Shown here piece by piece: positions 50,000 through 58,398 of a DNA stretch of 64,000 nucleotides; positions within the stretch are counted from its first letter, which is position 1; each line of letters begins with the position of its first letter. Under the pieces are notes generated by a model. That model was not told the DNA's origin and did not search any database. It saw only the letters and a list, made by a program, of their open reading frames with translations. Position numbers and translations under genes: made by a program. The DNA is from Myxococcales bacterium (GTDB lineage: Bacteria > Myxococcota_A > Bradymonadia > UBA7976 > UBA1532), in NCBI GenBank assembly GCA_020633465.1, contig JACKDN010000040.1, positions 1-64,000 on the forward strand, read 5' to 3'.

Positions 50000-51115
50000 A
50001 TGCGCCGACTGCTCCCTCTCGTGCTGCTCACCGCCGGCTGCGCCACGCCGCAGCTGGCCGGCGTCGAGCTCGACGGCCACGTCGACTGGGTCACCCTGCG
50101 CGCGCAGCAGGCCCAGCACCCGCTGCGGCTGCGGCTGCGCCCCCTGGTGGTCAACGGCCTGCCCGGCTCGGGCTACGACACGCGGCGCCTGGGCACCTCC
50201 ATCGCCCGTTTCCTCACCGCGTCGCTGCCCGACGAGGTGGTCACCGAGCTCAACGCGCCCGTCGACGCCGAGCTGGACCTGACGCTCGACATCACCGTCC
50301 GCAGCACCCGCACCGTCATCCTCGACATCTTGTTCGTCTACCCGGGCCTCGGCTTCCTGCCCATCCCGCACCCCGAGTGGGGCACCGCGCGGGTGCGCCT
50401 GCACGGCACGCTGCGCGGCGCCGACGGCCGCGTGGCCGCCGTCGAGTCCCACGCCGAGCGCCCCTTCGACGAGCTGATGTACGCCTGGTACCGCACCGGG
50501 CCCACCGAGGAGGCGATCAGCGAGGCCGTCACCGACGCGCTGACGCTGCTGACCCGCGATCTGGGCGACACGCTGGTCGCCTGGCGGGGGCCGCGCGCGC
50601 CCGCGGTGGTCGCCGACGCCGTCGCGGCCACCGCCATGTTCGGCTCGACGACCGCGCCGCCCGCCGCGCTGGCCGTCGCGCCCGCCCCCGCGAAGCCGAC
50701 CGGCCCGCCGCGCCGCGTCGCCGTCCTCGAGTTCCACGACCGCGCCGGCCTGCGCCCGGACGAGGCCGCCTACGTCACCGACCTGGTGCGCGACGCCGCC
50801 CTGCGCCTGCCCGACGGCGGCTTCTTCGTGATGACCCGCGAGAACATCCTCGAGCTGCTGCCGCCCGACGCCGATCTCGCGTCCTGCGAGGGCGCCTGCG
50901 AGGTCGAGACCGGCCGCAACATCGGCGCCGACTTCGTCGTGACCGGCGAGATCATCCGCTTCGGCGGCAGCCTGCGGGTGAGCATGAAGCTGCACGACAC
51001 GCGCAGCGCGCGCCTGGTGTCGAGCGTGAAGGCCAGCGCCGACGCCCTCGAGGGGCTCGAGCCCGAGGTCAACACCGTCGCCGGCGGCCTGTTCGACGAG
51101 GTGGCCGGGCGCTGA
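50000..51115 (+). CDS. Lipoprotein with FlgO/CsgG-like C-terminal domain
   Basis: This 371-residue protein has a lipobox V-L-L-T-A-G-C (Cys 14). The first domain, up to about residue 220, is beta-rich and unknown. A Pro/Ala linker follows. The C-terminal domain (from R-R-V-A-V-L-E-F-H-D, about 236) has the V-A-V-L-x-F start, V-M-T-R-E-N-I, a Cys pair C-E-G-A-C, and G-A-D-F-V-V-T-G-E-I-I, a pattern shared by FlgO, CsgG-like and TolB-N-like domains often found in Myxococcota. It is probably an outer-membrane-associated protein. The ATG at 50000 is chosen because it starts the lipoprotein signal. Confidence 0.78.
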   Translation: MRRLLPLVLLTAGCATPQLAGVELDGHVDWVTLRAQQAQHPLRLRLRPLVVNGLPGSGYDTRRLGTSIARFLTASLPDEVVTELNAPVDAELDLTLDITVRSTRTVILDILFVYPGLGFLPIPHPEWGTARVRLHGTLRGADGRVAAVESHAERPFDELMYAWYRTGPTEEAISEAVTDALTLLTRDLGDTLVAWRGPRAPAVVADAVAATAMFGSTTAPPAALAVAPAPAKPTGPPRRVAVLEFHDRAGLRPDEAAYVTDLVRDAALRLPDGGFFVMTRENILELLPPDADLASCEGACEVETGRNIGADFVVTGEIIRFGGSLRVSMKLHDTRSARLVSSVKASADALEGLEPEVNTVAGGLFDEVAGR

Positions 51116-51119
51116 TCCC

Positions 51120-52013
51120 TCAGCGCGGCGGCGGCACCTTGTGATTCTTCATGTAGGCCAGGTAGGCGACGACGTCGTCCAGCGTGGCGTCGCCCAGGTG
51201 GGCGAACCCCGGCATCTTCGCGCCCGCGCGCACCGACAGCGGATCGGCCAGCAGCTGGCGCAGGGGCGCGGGGCGCCAGTACTCGGTCACGTTGAGCGGC
51301 ACGTTGAGATCGGGGCCCACCGCGCCGCCCTGCCCGTTCATCGCGTGGCACGCCAGGCAGTTGCCGCGAAAGGCCGCGTAGCCGCGCGCCACCGGCCCGT
51401 CGGCGGGCGCGCCCGGCGGCGCCATCGGCTGGGCGCGCCCCGCCGGGGCGACCAGCTCGACGCGCTGCACCTGGTAGGGCCAGGGGTGCTGGGCGTTGGT
51501 CGCGCCGGCGACGGTGGGCATCGCGTAGAAGGGGCCCGGATCGAGCGCCCCGCCGCCGTGGCGCGGCAGCGCGGGCAGCGGACCGCCGTCGCCGCCCTGC
51601 CACGCCAGCAGCCCTGCGAAGCGCTTCACCTGCGCCACGGTGGCCTGCGCCGCGTAGCCATCGGCGCAGTGGAAGACGACGGTGGCGTCATCGACCAGCG
51701 CGTCGCCCGCCCCGGCGGCGCGCAGCACCTCGACGAGCGGCGCCCCGCGGTAGGACGCGGGCGCGTGTCGATTGGGGTCTTCGACGGTCGCCGCGACGCG
51801 CGGCAGCCCCTGCAGGCGCGCCGGCGTCAGCTCGGCCCGCCCGCCCGGCCAGCGCACCTGCAGGGCGGCGGCGGGCGGCCGATCGACGACGGCCGCGTCG
51901 GCCGACGCGGCGTCGGCGGCCGCCAGCGCGCCGTCGTCACCGCCAGCCGGCGCGCCGCGACAGCCCGCCATCCCCACCCAGAACCCGACCAGCAGCATCG
52001 GCGCGCGTCTCAT
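51120..52013 (-). CDS. Cytochrome c lipoprotein with N-terminal oxidoreductase-like domain
   Basis: This 297-residue lipoprotein has a signal ending G-M-A-G-C and a linker. Residues about 55-190 look like a molybdopterin-oxidoreductase-type beta domain (Y-R-G-A-P-L-V-E-V-L, V-V-F-H-C-A-D-G-Y), without certainty that a cofactor binds. The C-terminal domain is a class I cytochrome c: heme site C-L-A-C-H and a likely axial Met in A-K-M-P-G-F, ending Y-L-A-Y-M-K-N-H. It would carry electrons in the periplasm. It faces the exported pirin gene, 77 bases away, so the two may share regulation. Confidence 0.82.
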   Translation of the reverse strand: MRRAPMLLVGFWVGMAGCRGAPAGGDDGALAAADAASADAAVVDRPPAAALQVRWPGGRAELTPARLQGLPRVAATVEDPNRHAPASYRGAPLVEVLRAAGAGDALVDDATVVFHCADGYAAQATVAQVKRFAGLLAWQGGDGGPLPALPRHGGGALDPGPFYAMPTVAGATNAQHPWPYQVQRVELVAPAGRAQPMAPPGAPADGPVARGYAAFRGNCLACHAMNGQGGAVGPDLNVPLNVTEYWRPAPLRQLLADPLSVRAGAKMPGFAHLGDATLDDVVAYLAYMKNHKVPPPR

Positions 52014-52090
52014 CGGCCCACCTTGGGTCAGCGCCCGCCGCCGGTCAACCGCGCGGCGACCCACGCGCGCGGCGCGGCATCCACCCTGCC

Positions 52091-53242
52091 ATGAGCCCGT
52101 ACACCCGCCGAGACAGCCTCGCCCTGATGGCCGCGGGCGGCGCCGCCGCCGCCGTCGCCGGCTGCACCCCGAAGCGCGCCGCCGAGGAGCCGAAGACCGT
52201 GACCACGCCCCCGCCCACCCTGCACCGCGACGTCGTCGAAGCCACCGTGCCCCTGCGCGGCTTCCCGTGGCCCACGCGCGATCCCTTCCTGTTCTGCGTG
52301 CACCACGACGACGCCTACCCCGCCGGCAACGCCCACTTCGGCCCGGCCACGTCGCTGGCCGGCCGCAACATCGGCATGGACTTCGAGGGCAAGGACGGCT
52401 GGCGCATGTACCACGGCGACCTGGTGCCCGGCTTCCCGCAGCACCCCCACCGCGGCTTCGAGACGGTGACGGTCGTGCGCCGCGGCCTGCTCGACCACAG
52501 CGACTCGCTGGGCGCGGCCGCCCGCTACGGCCAGGGCGACGTGCAGTGGCTCACCGCCGGCAAGGGCATCCTGCACGCCGAGATGTTCCCGCTGCTGAGC
52601 GCCGAGAAGCCCAACCCCGTGGAGTTGTTCCAGATCTGGCTCAACCTGCCGGCGCGCAACAAGATGGTCGACCCGCACTTCACCATGCTGTGGGCCCCCG
52701 ACATCCCCAAGCTGGTCGAGAAGGACGCCGCCGGCCGCGAGACGCACCTGCAGATCTTCGCGGGCGCCTACGGCGAGCACCGCCCGCCCGCCCCGCCCCC
52801 CAACTCGTGGGCCGCGCAGCCGGGCGCCGACGTCGCCATCTGGAGCGTCCGCCTCGCGCCCGACGCCACCTGGACGCTGCCCGCCGCCGCCGAAGGCACC
52901 CACCGCTCGCTGTACCTGTTCGAGGGCGGCCCGCTGAGCGTCGGCGGCGCGACCGTCGCCCAGGATCACCGCGCCGACGTCACCGCCCACAAAGCGACCC
53001 TGCTCGAGGCCGGCCCCGAAGGCGCCGAGCTGCTGCTGCTGCAGGGCCGCCCCATCGGCGAACCCGTCGCCCACCACGGCCCCTTCGTCATGAACACCCG
53101 CGCCGAGCTGCAGCAGGCCTACCAGGACTACCGCCGCACCCAGTTCGGCGGCTGGCCCTGGGATCGCAACGACCCCGTCCACGGCCCGAAGCCCGAACGC
53201 TTCGCCCGCCGCCCCGACGGCAAGACCGAGAAGCCCGCGTGA
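52091..53242 (+). CDS. Exported pirin-family protein (Tat or lipoprotein signal)
   Basis: This 383-residue bicupin has the pirin signature H-P-H-R-G-F-E-T-V-T with metal-binding His, preceded by F-G-P, and G-K-G-I-L-H-A-E-M in place of the usual H-S-E. Pirins normally lie in the cytoplasm. Here the N-terminus carries a twin Arg (T-R-R-D-S-L-A-L), an Ala-rich core and a lipobox A-V-A-G-C (Cys 25), so a Tat-exported lipoprotein is likely. Pirins bind Fe and can oxidise quercetin. A periplasmic role next to a cytochrome c gene suggests redox chemistry, an inference. Confidence 0.88.
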   Translation: MSPYTRRDSLALMAAGGAAAAVAGCTPKRAAEEPKTVTTPPPTLHRDVVEATVPLRGFPWPTRDPFLFCVHHDDAYPAGNAHFGPATSLAGRNIGMDFEGKDGWRMYHGDLVPGFPQHPHRGFETVTVVRRGLLDHSDSLGAAARYGQGDVQWLTAGKGILHAEMFPLLSAEKPNPVELFQIWLNLPARNKMVDPHFTMLWAPDIPKLVEKDAAGRETHLQIFAGAYGEHRPPAPPPNSWAAQPGADVAIWSVRLAPDATWTLPAAAEGTHRSLYLFEGGPLSVGGATVAQDHRADVTAHKATLLEAGPEGAELLLLQGRPIGEPVAHHGPFVMNTRAELQQAYQDYRRTQFGGWPWDRNDPVHGPKPERFARRPDGKTEKPA

Positions 53243-53252
53243 GGGCGCGGCC

Positions 53253-53981
53253 TCACCGCCCCAGCCCCTCGACGTAGATCCCCCGCAGCCGCTCGCTGAA
53301 CGGCCGCAACGTCTCCTCGGTCAGCCCCGCCGTCGAGATCGGCGGCAGGATCCGAATCCGCACCACCCCCGGCATCGCCGCCCACCGATCCCGCGGCCAC
53401 AGCTCGAACGCCCCGCTGATCACGACCGGCACGATCGGCGCGCCGCTCGCCATCGCCAGCCGCAGCGCCCCGCTCTTGAACGGCTGCAGCGCCCCGTCCG
53501 GGCTGCGCGTGCCCTCGGGCGCGATGAAGACGGTCATCTTCTCGCGCTCCATGCGCTCGGCCGCGGCCGCCAGCGTGCCCTGCCCCTTGCCGGCGCGCTT
53601 GCGGTCGATGAGCAGGAAGCCCATCAGCTTGATCGCCAGCCCCACCAGCGGGATGTACAGCACCTCGCGCTTGATGGCGCTGGTGCTGCCGCGCCGATAC
53701 AGGCTGGTGATCAGCATCGGATCGAGGCTGGACGTGTGGTTGAAGGTCGCCACGCGCATGCCCGGCGTCTCGAGGTGCTCGAGCCCCTCGTACTCCACGC
53801 GCACCCGCTGGATGCCCAGCAGCACGCGGCTCCAGAAGCGCACCTGCAGCGGCGTCAGCCAGCGCCAGCAGCGGCCCAGCGTCACGATGGCGCTGACGAT
53901 GACCGCGGCGCAGAAGACGAAGGTGAAGGACCAGCCAGCCACGATGGACCAGACGACGTGCGCGCGCTCACGGAGGGGCAT
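53253..53981 (-). CDS. plsC: 1-acylglycerol-3-phosphate acyltransferase (PlsC-like)
   Basis: This 242-residue membrane-associated enzyme transfers an acyl chain to lysophosphatidic acid or a related acceptor. N-terminal hydrophobic segments (W-S-F-T-F-V-F-C-A-A-V-I-V) are followed by the catalytic N-H-T-S-S-L-D (His 82, Asp 87) and the phosphate-binding P-E-G-T-R-S (155-160). G-A-P-I-V-P-V-V and R-I-L-P-P-I are also typical. A GGAG site precedes the ATG. The exact acceptor cannot be told, so the symbol is provisional. Confidence 0.88.
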   Translation of the reverse strand: MPLRERAHVVWSIVAGWSFTFVFCAAVIVSAIVTLGRCWRWLTPLQVRFWSRVLLGIQRVRVEYEGLEHLETPGMRVATFNHTSSLDPMLITSLYRRGSTSAIKREVLYIPLVGLAIKLMGFLLIDRKRAGKGQGTLAAAAERMEREKMTVFIAPEGTRSPDGALQPFKSGALRLAMASGAPIVPVVISGAFELWPRDRWAAMPGVVRIRILPPISTAGLTEETLRPFSERLRGIYVEGLGR

Positions 53982-54059
53982 GGGTCTCCAGGACGCGGGG
54001 ACACATCGCCGCGCCGTGTTCGCCCGCACCGTACCCGCCGGTCGGGCCGTCGGTCACGG

Positions 54060-56240
54060 TCAAACGCTCGCCGCCACCTCGACCGGGATGCCGTTGAGAC
54101 CCGCGTTGCCCGACAGCGGATCGGTCACCGCCCCGTCGGTCAGCAGGTTGCTGTTCACCCCCGGCGCCTTGGCCGCGACGCGCAGCCGCGCCCCGGGCGC
54201 GTCGTGCCCCCAGCCGTGCGGCAGGCTGACGACACCCGCCGCGATGCGATCGGTCACCTCGAGCGGCGCCTCGACGCGGCCCACCCGCGACGCGATCGCC
54301 ACCACGTCCCCGTCGCGCAGCCCGCGCGCCGCCGCGTCGTCGGGGTGCATCTGCAGCGTGCAGCGGTTGGTGCCCCCCGCCATACGCGGCACGTTGTGGC
54401 CCCAGCTGTTGTTGCTGCGCAGGTGCCGCCGGCCCACCAGCAGCAGGCCCTCCACCGGCGCGTCGTCGAGCAGCGCGGCCAGCCGCGGCACATCGTCGAC
54501 GATCGATGCGGGCGCCAGCTCGATGCGCCCCGACGGCGTCGACAGCACGTCCGGCACGCACGGCTGCAACGGACCCAGATCCACGCCGCTCGGCGCCGCG
54601 CGCAGGGCGTCCAGCGACAGACCGGGATAGGGCCCGGTGCGCAGCAACAGATCGAGGATGGCCTCGGGCCCCGACTCGCCGGCCGAGGCGGCCAGCAGCT
54701 CGGCCTCGGACGCCGCCCCCGCCGCCGCGGCGCCCTTCGCCAGGTGCCCCAAGACGCCCATCGTCACCCACGCCGGATCGCCCTGCGCGCCCGCGCCCGA
54801 CGCGATCAACGTCAGCCGCGCCACGATGTCGCACTCGTCCGGCCCGTCCGCGGCCAGCGTCGGCGGCGTGTACCGCGCCACGTTGCGCACCATCAGGTTG
54901 CCGAAGGCCACGTCGTAGTGCGCCCGCGCCAGCGGCCCCGGCGGCGGCAGCACCACGTCGGCCAGCCGCGTGGTCTCGTTCAGGTAGGGATCGACGCAGA
55001 CCAGCAGGTCCAGCCCGCCCAGCGCGCGCTCCAACCCCGCCGAATCCGGCAATGATCGCGCGGGGTTGCCCGCGATGGTGAAGAGCGCGCGCAGCTGCCC
55101 CGGCCCCGGCGTCGACATCTCCTCGGCCAGCACCGCCGACGGCACCTCACCGCGCACCTCGGGCCGCCCCGACACGCGGCTGCGCCACCGCCCCACCGCG
55201 AACCCGCGCCCCCGCCCGCCCGGATGCGGCCGCCCCAGCGCCGACCGCGGGAACATCGATCCGCCGGGCCGATCGAGGTTGCCGGTCAGCACGTTCAGCG
55301 CGCCCACCGCCCACGCCGCCAGCGTGCCGAACGCCGTCGTGTGCGCCCCGATGCGCGCGTAGACGCAGCCGCGCTCCGCCGCCGCCAGCCCCCGCGCCAG
55401 TTCGCGGATGACCTCGGCCGGCACCCGACAGTGCCCCGCGACCGTCTCGGGCGTGAAGGGCGCCGCCAGGTCGCGCAGCGCCTCGACGCCCTCGACGTGC
55501 GGCGCCAGATCGCGCAGGTCGACGCGATCCTCGGCGAACAGCACCTGCACCATCGCCCACAGCAGCAGCGCGTCGGTCCCCGGCCGGATGGCGAGGTGCT
55601 CGTCGGCCAGATCCGCCGTGCGCGTCCGTCGCGGATCCACCACGATCAGCCGCCCGCCGCGCGCCCGCAGCGCCTTCAGCCGCCCCGGGAAGTCGGGCGC
55701 GGTGCACAGGCTGCCGTTCGACTCGACCGGGTTCGCGCCCAGCATCAGCAGCCAGTCGGTGCGATCCAGATCCGGCACCGGGATGCGGTCCGGGTGCCCG
55801 AACATCAGCCCCGAGGCCAGGTGCTGCGGCATCTGGTCCACGGTGCTCGCCGAGAACACGTGCCCCGTGCCCAGCGCCCGCACGAAGGCCGGCACGTAGA
55901 AGGGCCCGGCCAGGGTGTGCACGTTCGGGTTGCCCAGGTAGACCCCGACGCTCTCCTTCCCGTGCGCCGCGACCACGCGCTCGAGCCCCTCGGCCACCGC
56001 CGCGAACGCTTCGTCCCAGGTGCACTCGACCAACGCGTCCCCCCGCCGGACCAGGGGCGCCCGCAGCCGATCCGGATCCGCGTGCAGCGCGCCGATCGTC
56101 GCCCCCTTGGGACACAGGAAGCCGCGCGAGAGCGGATCGTCGGGATCGCCCTCGACGCGCACCACGTCGTCGCCGTCGAGGGTCAGCGCCAGACCACAGG
56201 TGGCCTCGCACAGCGGGCAGGTTCGGAGGACGCGTCGCAT
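54060..56240 (-). CDS. Molybdopterin oxidoreductase (formate dehydrogenase/BisC-like)
   Basis: This 726-residue cytoplasmic enzyme has a 4Fe-4S site C-P-L-C-E-A-T-C (Cys 8, 11, 15) and Cys 43 in F-L-C-P-K-G. The molybdopterin domains include G-V-Y-L-G-N-P-N-V-H, L-G-A-N-P-V-E-S-N-G-S and V-V-D-P-R-R-T-R-T-A. At the usual metal-ligand region there is F-S-A-S-T-V-D-Q with no Cys or Sec, so Ser may coordinate Mo. The C-terminal M-o-p-dinucleotide domain has N-S-W-G-H-N and G-V-N-x-N-L-L. Without a signal peptide it resembles acetylene-hydratase/FdhF-like soluble types. The substrate is unknown. Confidence 0.85.
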   Translation of the reverse strand: MRRVLRTCPLCEATCGLALTLDGDDVVRVEGDPDDPLSRGFLCPKGATIGALHADPDRLRAPLVRRGDALVECTWDEAFAAVAEGLERVVAAHGKESVGVYLGNPNVHTLAGPFYVPAFVRALGTGHVFSASTVDQMPQHLASGLMFGHPDRIPVPDLDRTDWLLMLGANPVESNGSLCTAPDFPGRLKALRARGGRLIVVDPRRTRTADLADEHLAIRPGTDALLLWAMVQVLFAEDRVDLRDLAPHVEGVEALRDLAAPFTPETVAGHCRVPAEVIRELARGLAAAERGCVYARIGAHTTAFGTLAAWAVGALNVLTGNLDRPGGSMFPRSALGRPHPGGRGRGFAVGRWRSRVSGRPEVRGEVPSAVLAEEMSTPGPGQLRALFTIAGNPARSLPDSAGLERALGGLDLLVCVDPYLNETTRLADVVLPPPGPLARAHYDVAFGNLMVRNVARYTPPTLAADGPDECDIVARLTLIASGAGAQGDPAWVTMGVLGHLAKGAAAAGAASEAELLAASAGESGPEAILDLLLRTGPYPGLSLDALRAAPSGVDLGPLQPCVPDVLSTPSGRIELAPASIVDDVPRLAALLDDAPVEGLLLVGRRHLRSNNSWGHNVPRMAGGTNRCTLQMHPDDAAARGLRDGDVVAIASRVGRVEAPLEVTDRIAAGVVSLPHGWGHDAPGARLRVAAKAPGVNSNLLTDGAVTDPLSGNAGLNGIPVEVAASV

Positions 56241-56293
56241 GCCCCGGTCATACCCCGCCCGCCGGCCCGGCGCACGCGCCGCGCTCCAACCCA

Positions 56294-56356
56294 TTGATTC
56301 AAATCAAGATTCGAAAATATTGAATTCGAATTGAAACACTCTGAACCTGGATTCAG
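56294..56356. promoter_or_regulatory. AT-rich divergent control region with three inverted repeats
   Basis: Between the oxidoreductase and TetR genes the base composition drops sharply. It holds TTGATT-CA-AATCAA (56294-56307), ATTCGAA-N9-TTCGAAT (56309-56331) and CTGAA-N6-TTCAG (56341-56356). These are plausible operators for the adjacent TetR regulator and could control both directions. A -35-like TTGAAA lies at 56331-56336. Confidence 0.65.
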
Positions 56357-56401
56357 TACCCTGCGCCGTCGACTCACCCGCCCGCCCAGGAGGCCCGCGA
56401 C

Positions 56402-57019
56402 ATGACCGACCAGCCCACCCGGGCCGAGGAAGAGGCGCAGTGGCGCCGCGAGCGCATCCTCGCCTGCGCGGAGGAGGTGTTCCTCCGCACCGGCGCCGAC
56501 GGCTTCACCATGGAGGCGGTGGCCACCGAGGCCCGGTACTCGGTGGCGTCGCTCTACAACTACTTCAAGAACAAGGGCGCCCTGACCCACGCCCTGCGGG
56601 TGCGCCTCGTCGAGAAGCTGGTGGGCGATCTGGCGCGCCTGCCCGCCGCCGAGGGCACCACCGAGCAGGCGCTGACCGCGTGGGTGGGCCACCTGACCCG
56701 CGACGCCGAGGGCAGCCGCCGGCTGATCCGCGCCCTGATGCAGGAGCGCCCCGCCGATCTGCCCCCGCACGGCAAGCGCCACCTGCCCGCGCATTCGCCC
56801 TGGGAGGCGCTGCAGCGGCGCATCACCGACCTCTTCGCGCGCGGCCAGGCCCGCGGCGAGATCCGCGCCGACATCGACGCCCGCACGCTGGCCCTGGCCT
56901 TCGACGGCGTCATGCACAGCTTCGCCATGCGCTGGGCCGAGGACGACGCGCAGGCGACGCTGGCCGAGGCCGTCCCCCTGATGGTCGGGCTGTTCCTGAC
57001 CGGGGCGGCCGCCCGATGA
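56402..57019 (+). CDS. TetR/AcrR-family repressor of the efflux operon
   Basis: This 205-residue regulator has an N-terminal HTH: R-I-L-A-C-A-E-E-V-F, G-F-T-M-E-A-V-A, Y-S-V-A-S-L-Y-N-Y-F-K-N-K-G. The C-terminal ligand domain resembles AcrR-type regulators of exporters. Its start is preceded by AGGAGG. The stop overlaps the TolC-like ATG (ATGA), so it heads the operon and probably represses it through the palindromes upstream. The inducer is unknown. Confidence 0.93.
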   Translation: MTDQPTRAEEEAQWRRERILACAEEVFLRTGADGFTMEAVATEARYSVASLYNYFKNKGALTHALRVRLVEKLVGDLARLPAAEGTTEQALTAWVGHLTRDAEGSRRLIRALMQERPADLPPHGKRHLPAHSPWEALQRRITDLFARGQARGEIRADIDARTLALAFDGVMHSFAMRWAEDDAQATLAEAVPLMVGLFLTGAAAR

Positions 57020-58398
57020 GCGCGCGCGCCGCCCGCACCGGCCGGGCCCTGGGCCTCGCCGTCGTCGCCTTCGCGCTCACCGCCCGCGCCGAGCCGCTGA
57101 CGCTCGCCGCCGCCCTCGATCGCGCCCACGCCAGCCACCCCGAGCTGCGCGCGGCCGGCCACCAGGTGGACGCCGCCGAGCAGGATCGCGCGGCCCTCCG
57201 CTCGCGGCTGTTCCCTTCGCTGGACGCCGAGGCCAGCGTGCTGGTGTGGGACGACGCCCAGACGCTGTCCCTGGGCGGCGGCGGCGGCGCCCCCGTCGAC
57301 CTGCCCCCGCCCACCACGCCCTACGAGCAGATCGTCGCGCAGGTGGCCGGCGCCCTCGGCGGCGACACCACCGTCCGCGACCAGGTGACCGGCTCGGTCG
57401 CCCTGACGCTGACCCAGCCCCTCACGCCGATCATCGGCATCCTTGCCGCCAGCGCCGTCGCCGATCGCGACATCGACGCCCTGCGCGCCACCCGCACGGC
57501 CACCGCCGGGCGCGTCGAGCTGCAGGTGGTCGAGGCCTTCTTCCGGGTGATGCAGGCCGACGCGGTCGCCGCGACGGCCGAGGACGGCGTCCGCGCGCTC
57601 GAGGCGCGCGCCGAGACGGCCGCCGCCTTCGAGCAAGCTGGCCTGTTCGGCCGCAACGACGTGCTGAAGGTGCAGGTGGCCGTGCTGAGCGCGCGCCAGA
57701 ACGCGCTGGCCGCGCGCCACGATCTGCGGCGGGCCCGCGCGGCGCTCGGCCTGGCGATGGGGGTCGACGGCCCGATCGAGGGTCCGCTGGCCGCCGAGCT
57801 GCCCGGCTGGGCCGCCGCGAAGGTGGCCGACTCGGCCGACGAGGCCCTCGCGCGTCGCCCCGAGGTGGCCGCCGCGCGCGCCCGGGTGGCGCAGGCCGAG
57901 CAGGGCGTGAAGGCGCGCCGCACCGCCTACATCCCCGACGTCAGCCTGCTGGCCAACTACACCCGGACCGAGGGCTCGAGCCTGCAGCAGGCCGACGCCT
58001 TCTACGCCGGCGCCGCGCTGCGCTGGAACCTGTTCCAGTGGGGCGGCACCGCCCGCCGGGTCGACCAGGCCGAGGCCCTCGCCCGCGCCGCGGCCGAGGG
58101 CGAGGCGCGGCTCGAGCAGAGCGTCGCCTTCGAGGTCACCCAGGCCCGGCTCGCCCTGCGCACCGCCGACGAGGGGCTCGAGGTGGCGCAGGCCGCCGTC
58201 GAGCAGGCCACCGAGGCCGCCCGCCTCGAGCGCGCGCGCTTCGACGCCCAGAAGTCCACCAGCACCGACGTGCTCGACGCCGAGGTCGCGCTGACGCGAG
58301 CGCAGCGACGCCTCGAGACGGCGCGCTTCGATCGTGTCATCGCCCAGGCCCGCCTGCGTTGGGCCACCGGGCTGCCGCTTCAGGAGAACCGAGGATGA
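57016..58398 (+). CDS. TolC-family outer membrane efflux protein
   Basis: This 460-residue protein has a Sec signal (A-L-G-L-A-V-V-A-F-A-L-T-A-R-A) and two internally repeated OEP halves of alpha-helical barrel type, for example L-D-R-A-H-A-S-H-P-E-L-R and A-L-A-R-R-P-E-V-A-A-A-R-A-R-V. It forms the outer-membrane channel of the RND pump. The ATG overlaps the TetR stop and its own stop overlaps the adaptor ATG, so stoichiometric translation is likely. Confidence 0.92.
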   Translation: MSARAARTGRALGLAVVAFALTARAEPLTLAAALDRAHASHPELRAAGHQVDAAEQDRAALRSRLFPSLDAEASVLVWDDAQTLSLGGGGGAPVDLPPPTTPYEQIVAQVAGALGGDTTVRDQVTGSVALTLTQPLTPIIGILAASAVADRDIDALRATRTATAGRVELQVVEAFFRVMQADAVAATAEDGVRALEARAETAAAFEQAGLFGRNDVLKVQVAVLSARQNALAARHDLRRARAALGLAMGVDGPIEGPLAAELPGWAAAKVADSADEALARRPEVAAARARVAQAEQGVKARRTAYIPDVSLLANYTRTEGSSLQQADAFYAGAALRWNLFQWGGTARRVDQAEALARAAAEGEARLEQSVAFEVTQARLALRTADEGLEVAQAAVEQATEAARLERARFDAQKSTSTDVLDAEVALTRAQRRLETARFDRVIAQARLRWATGLPLQENRG

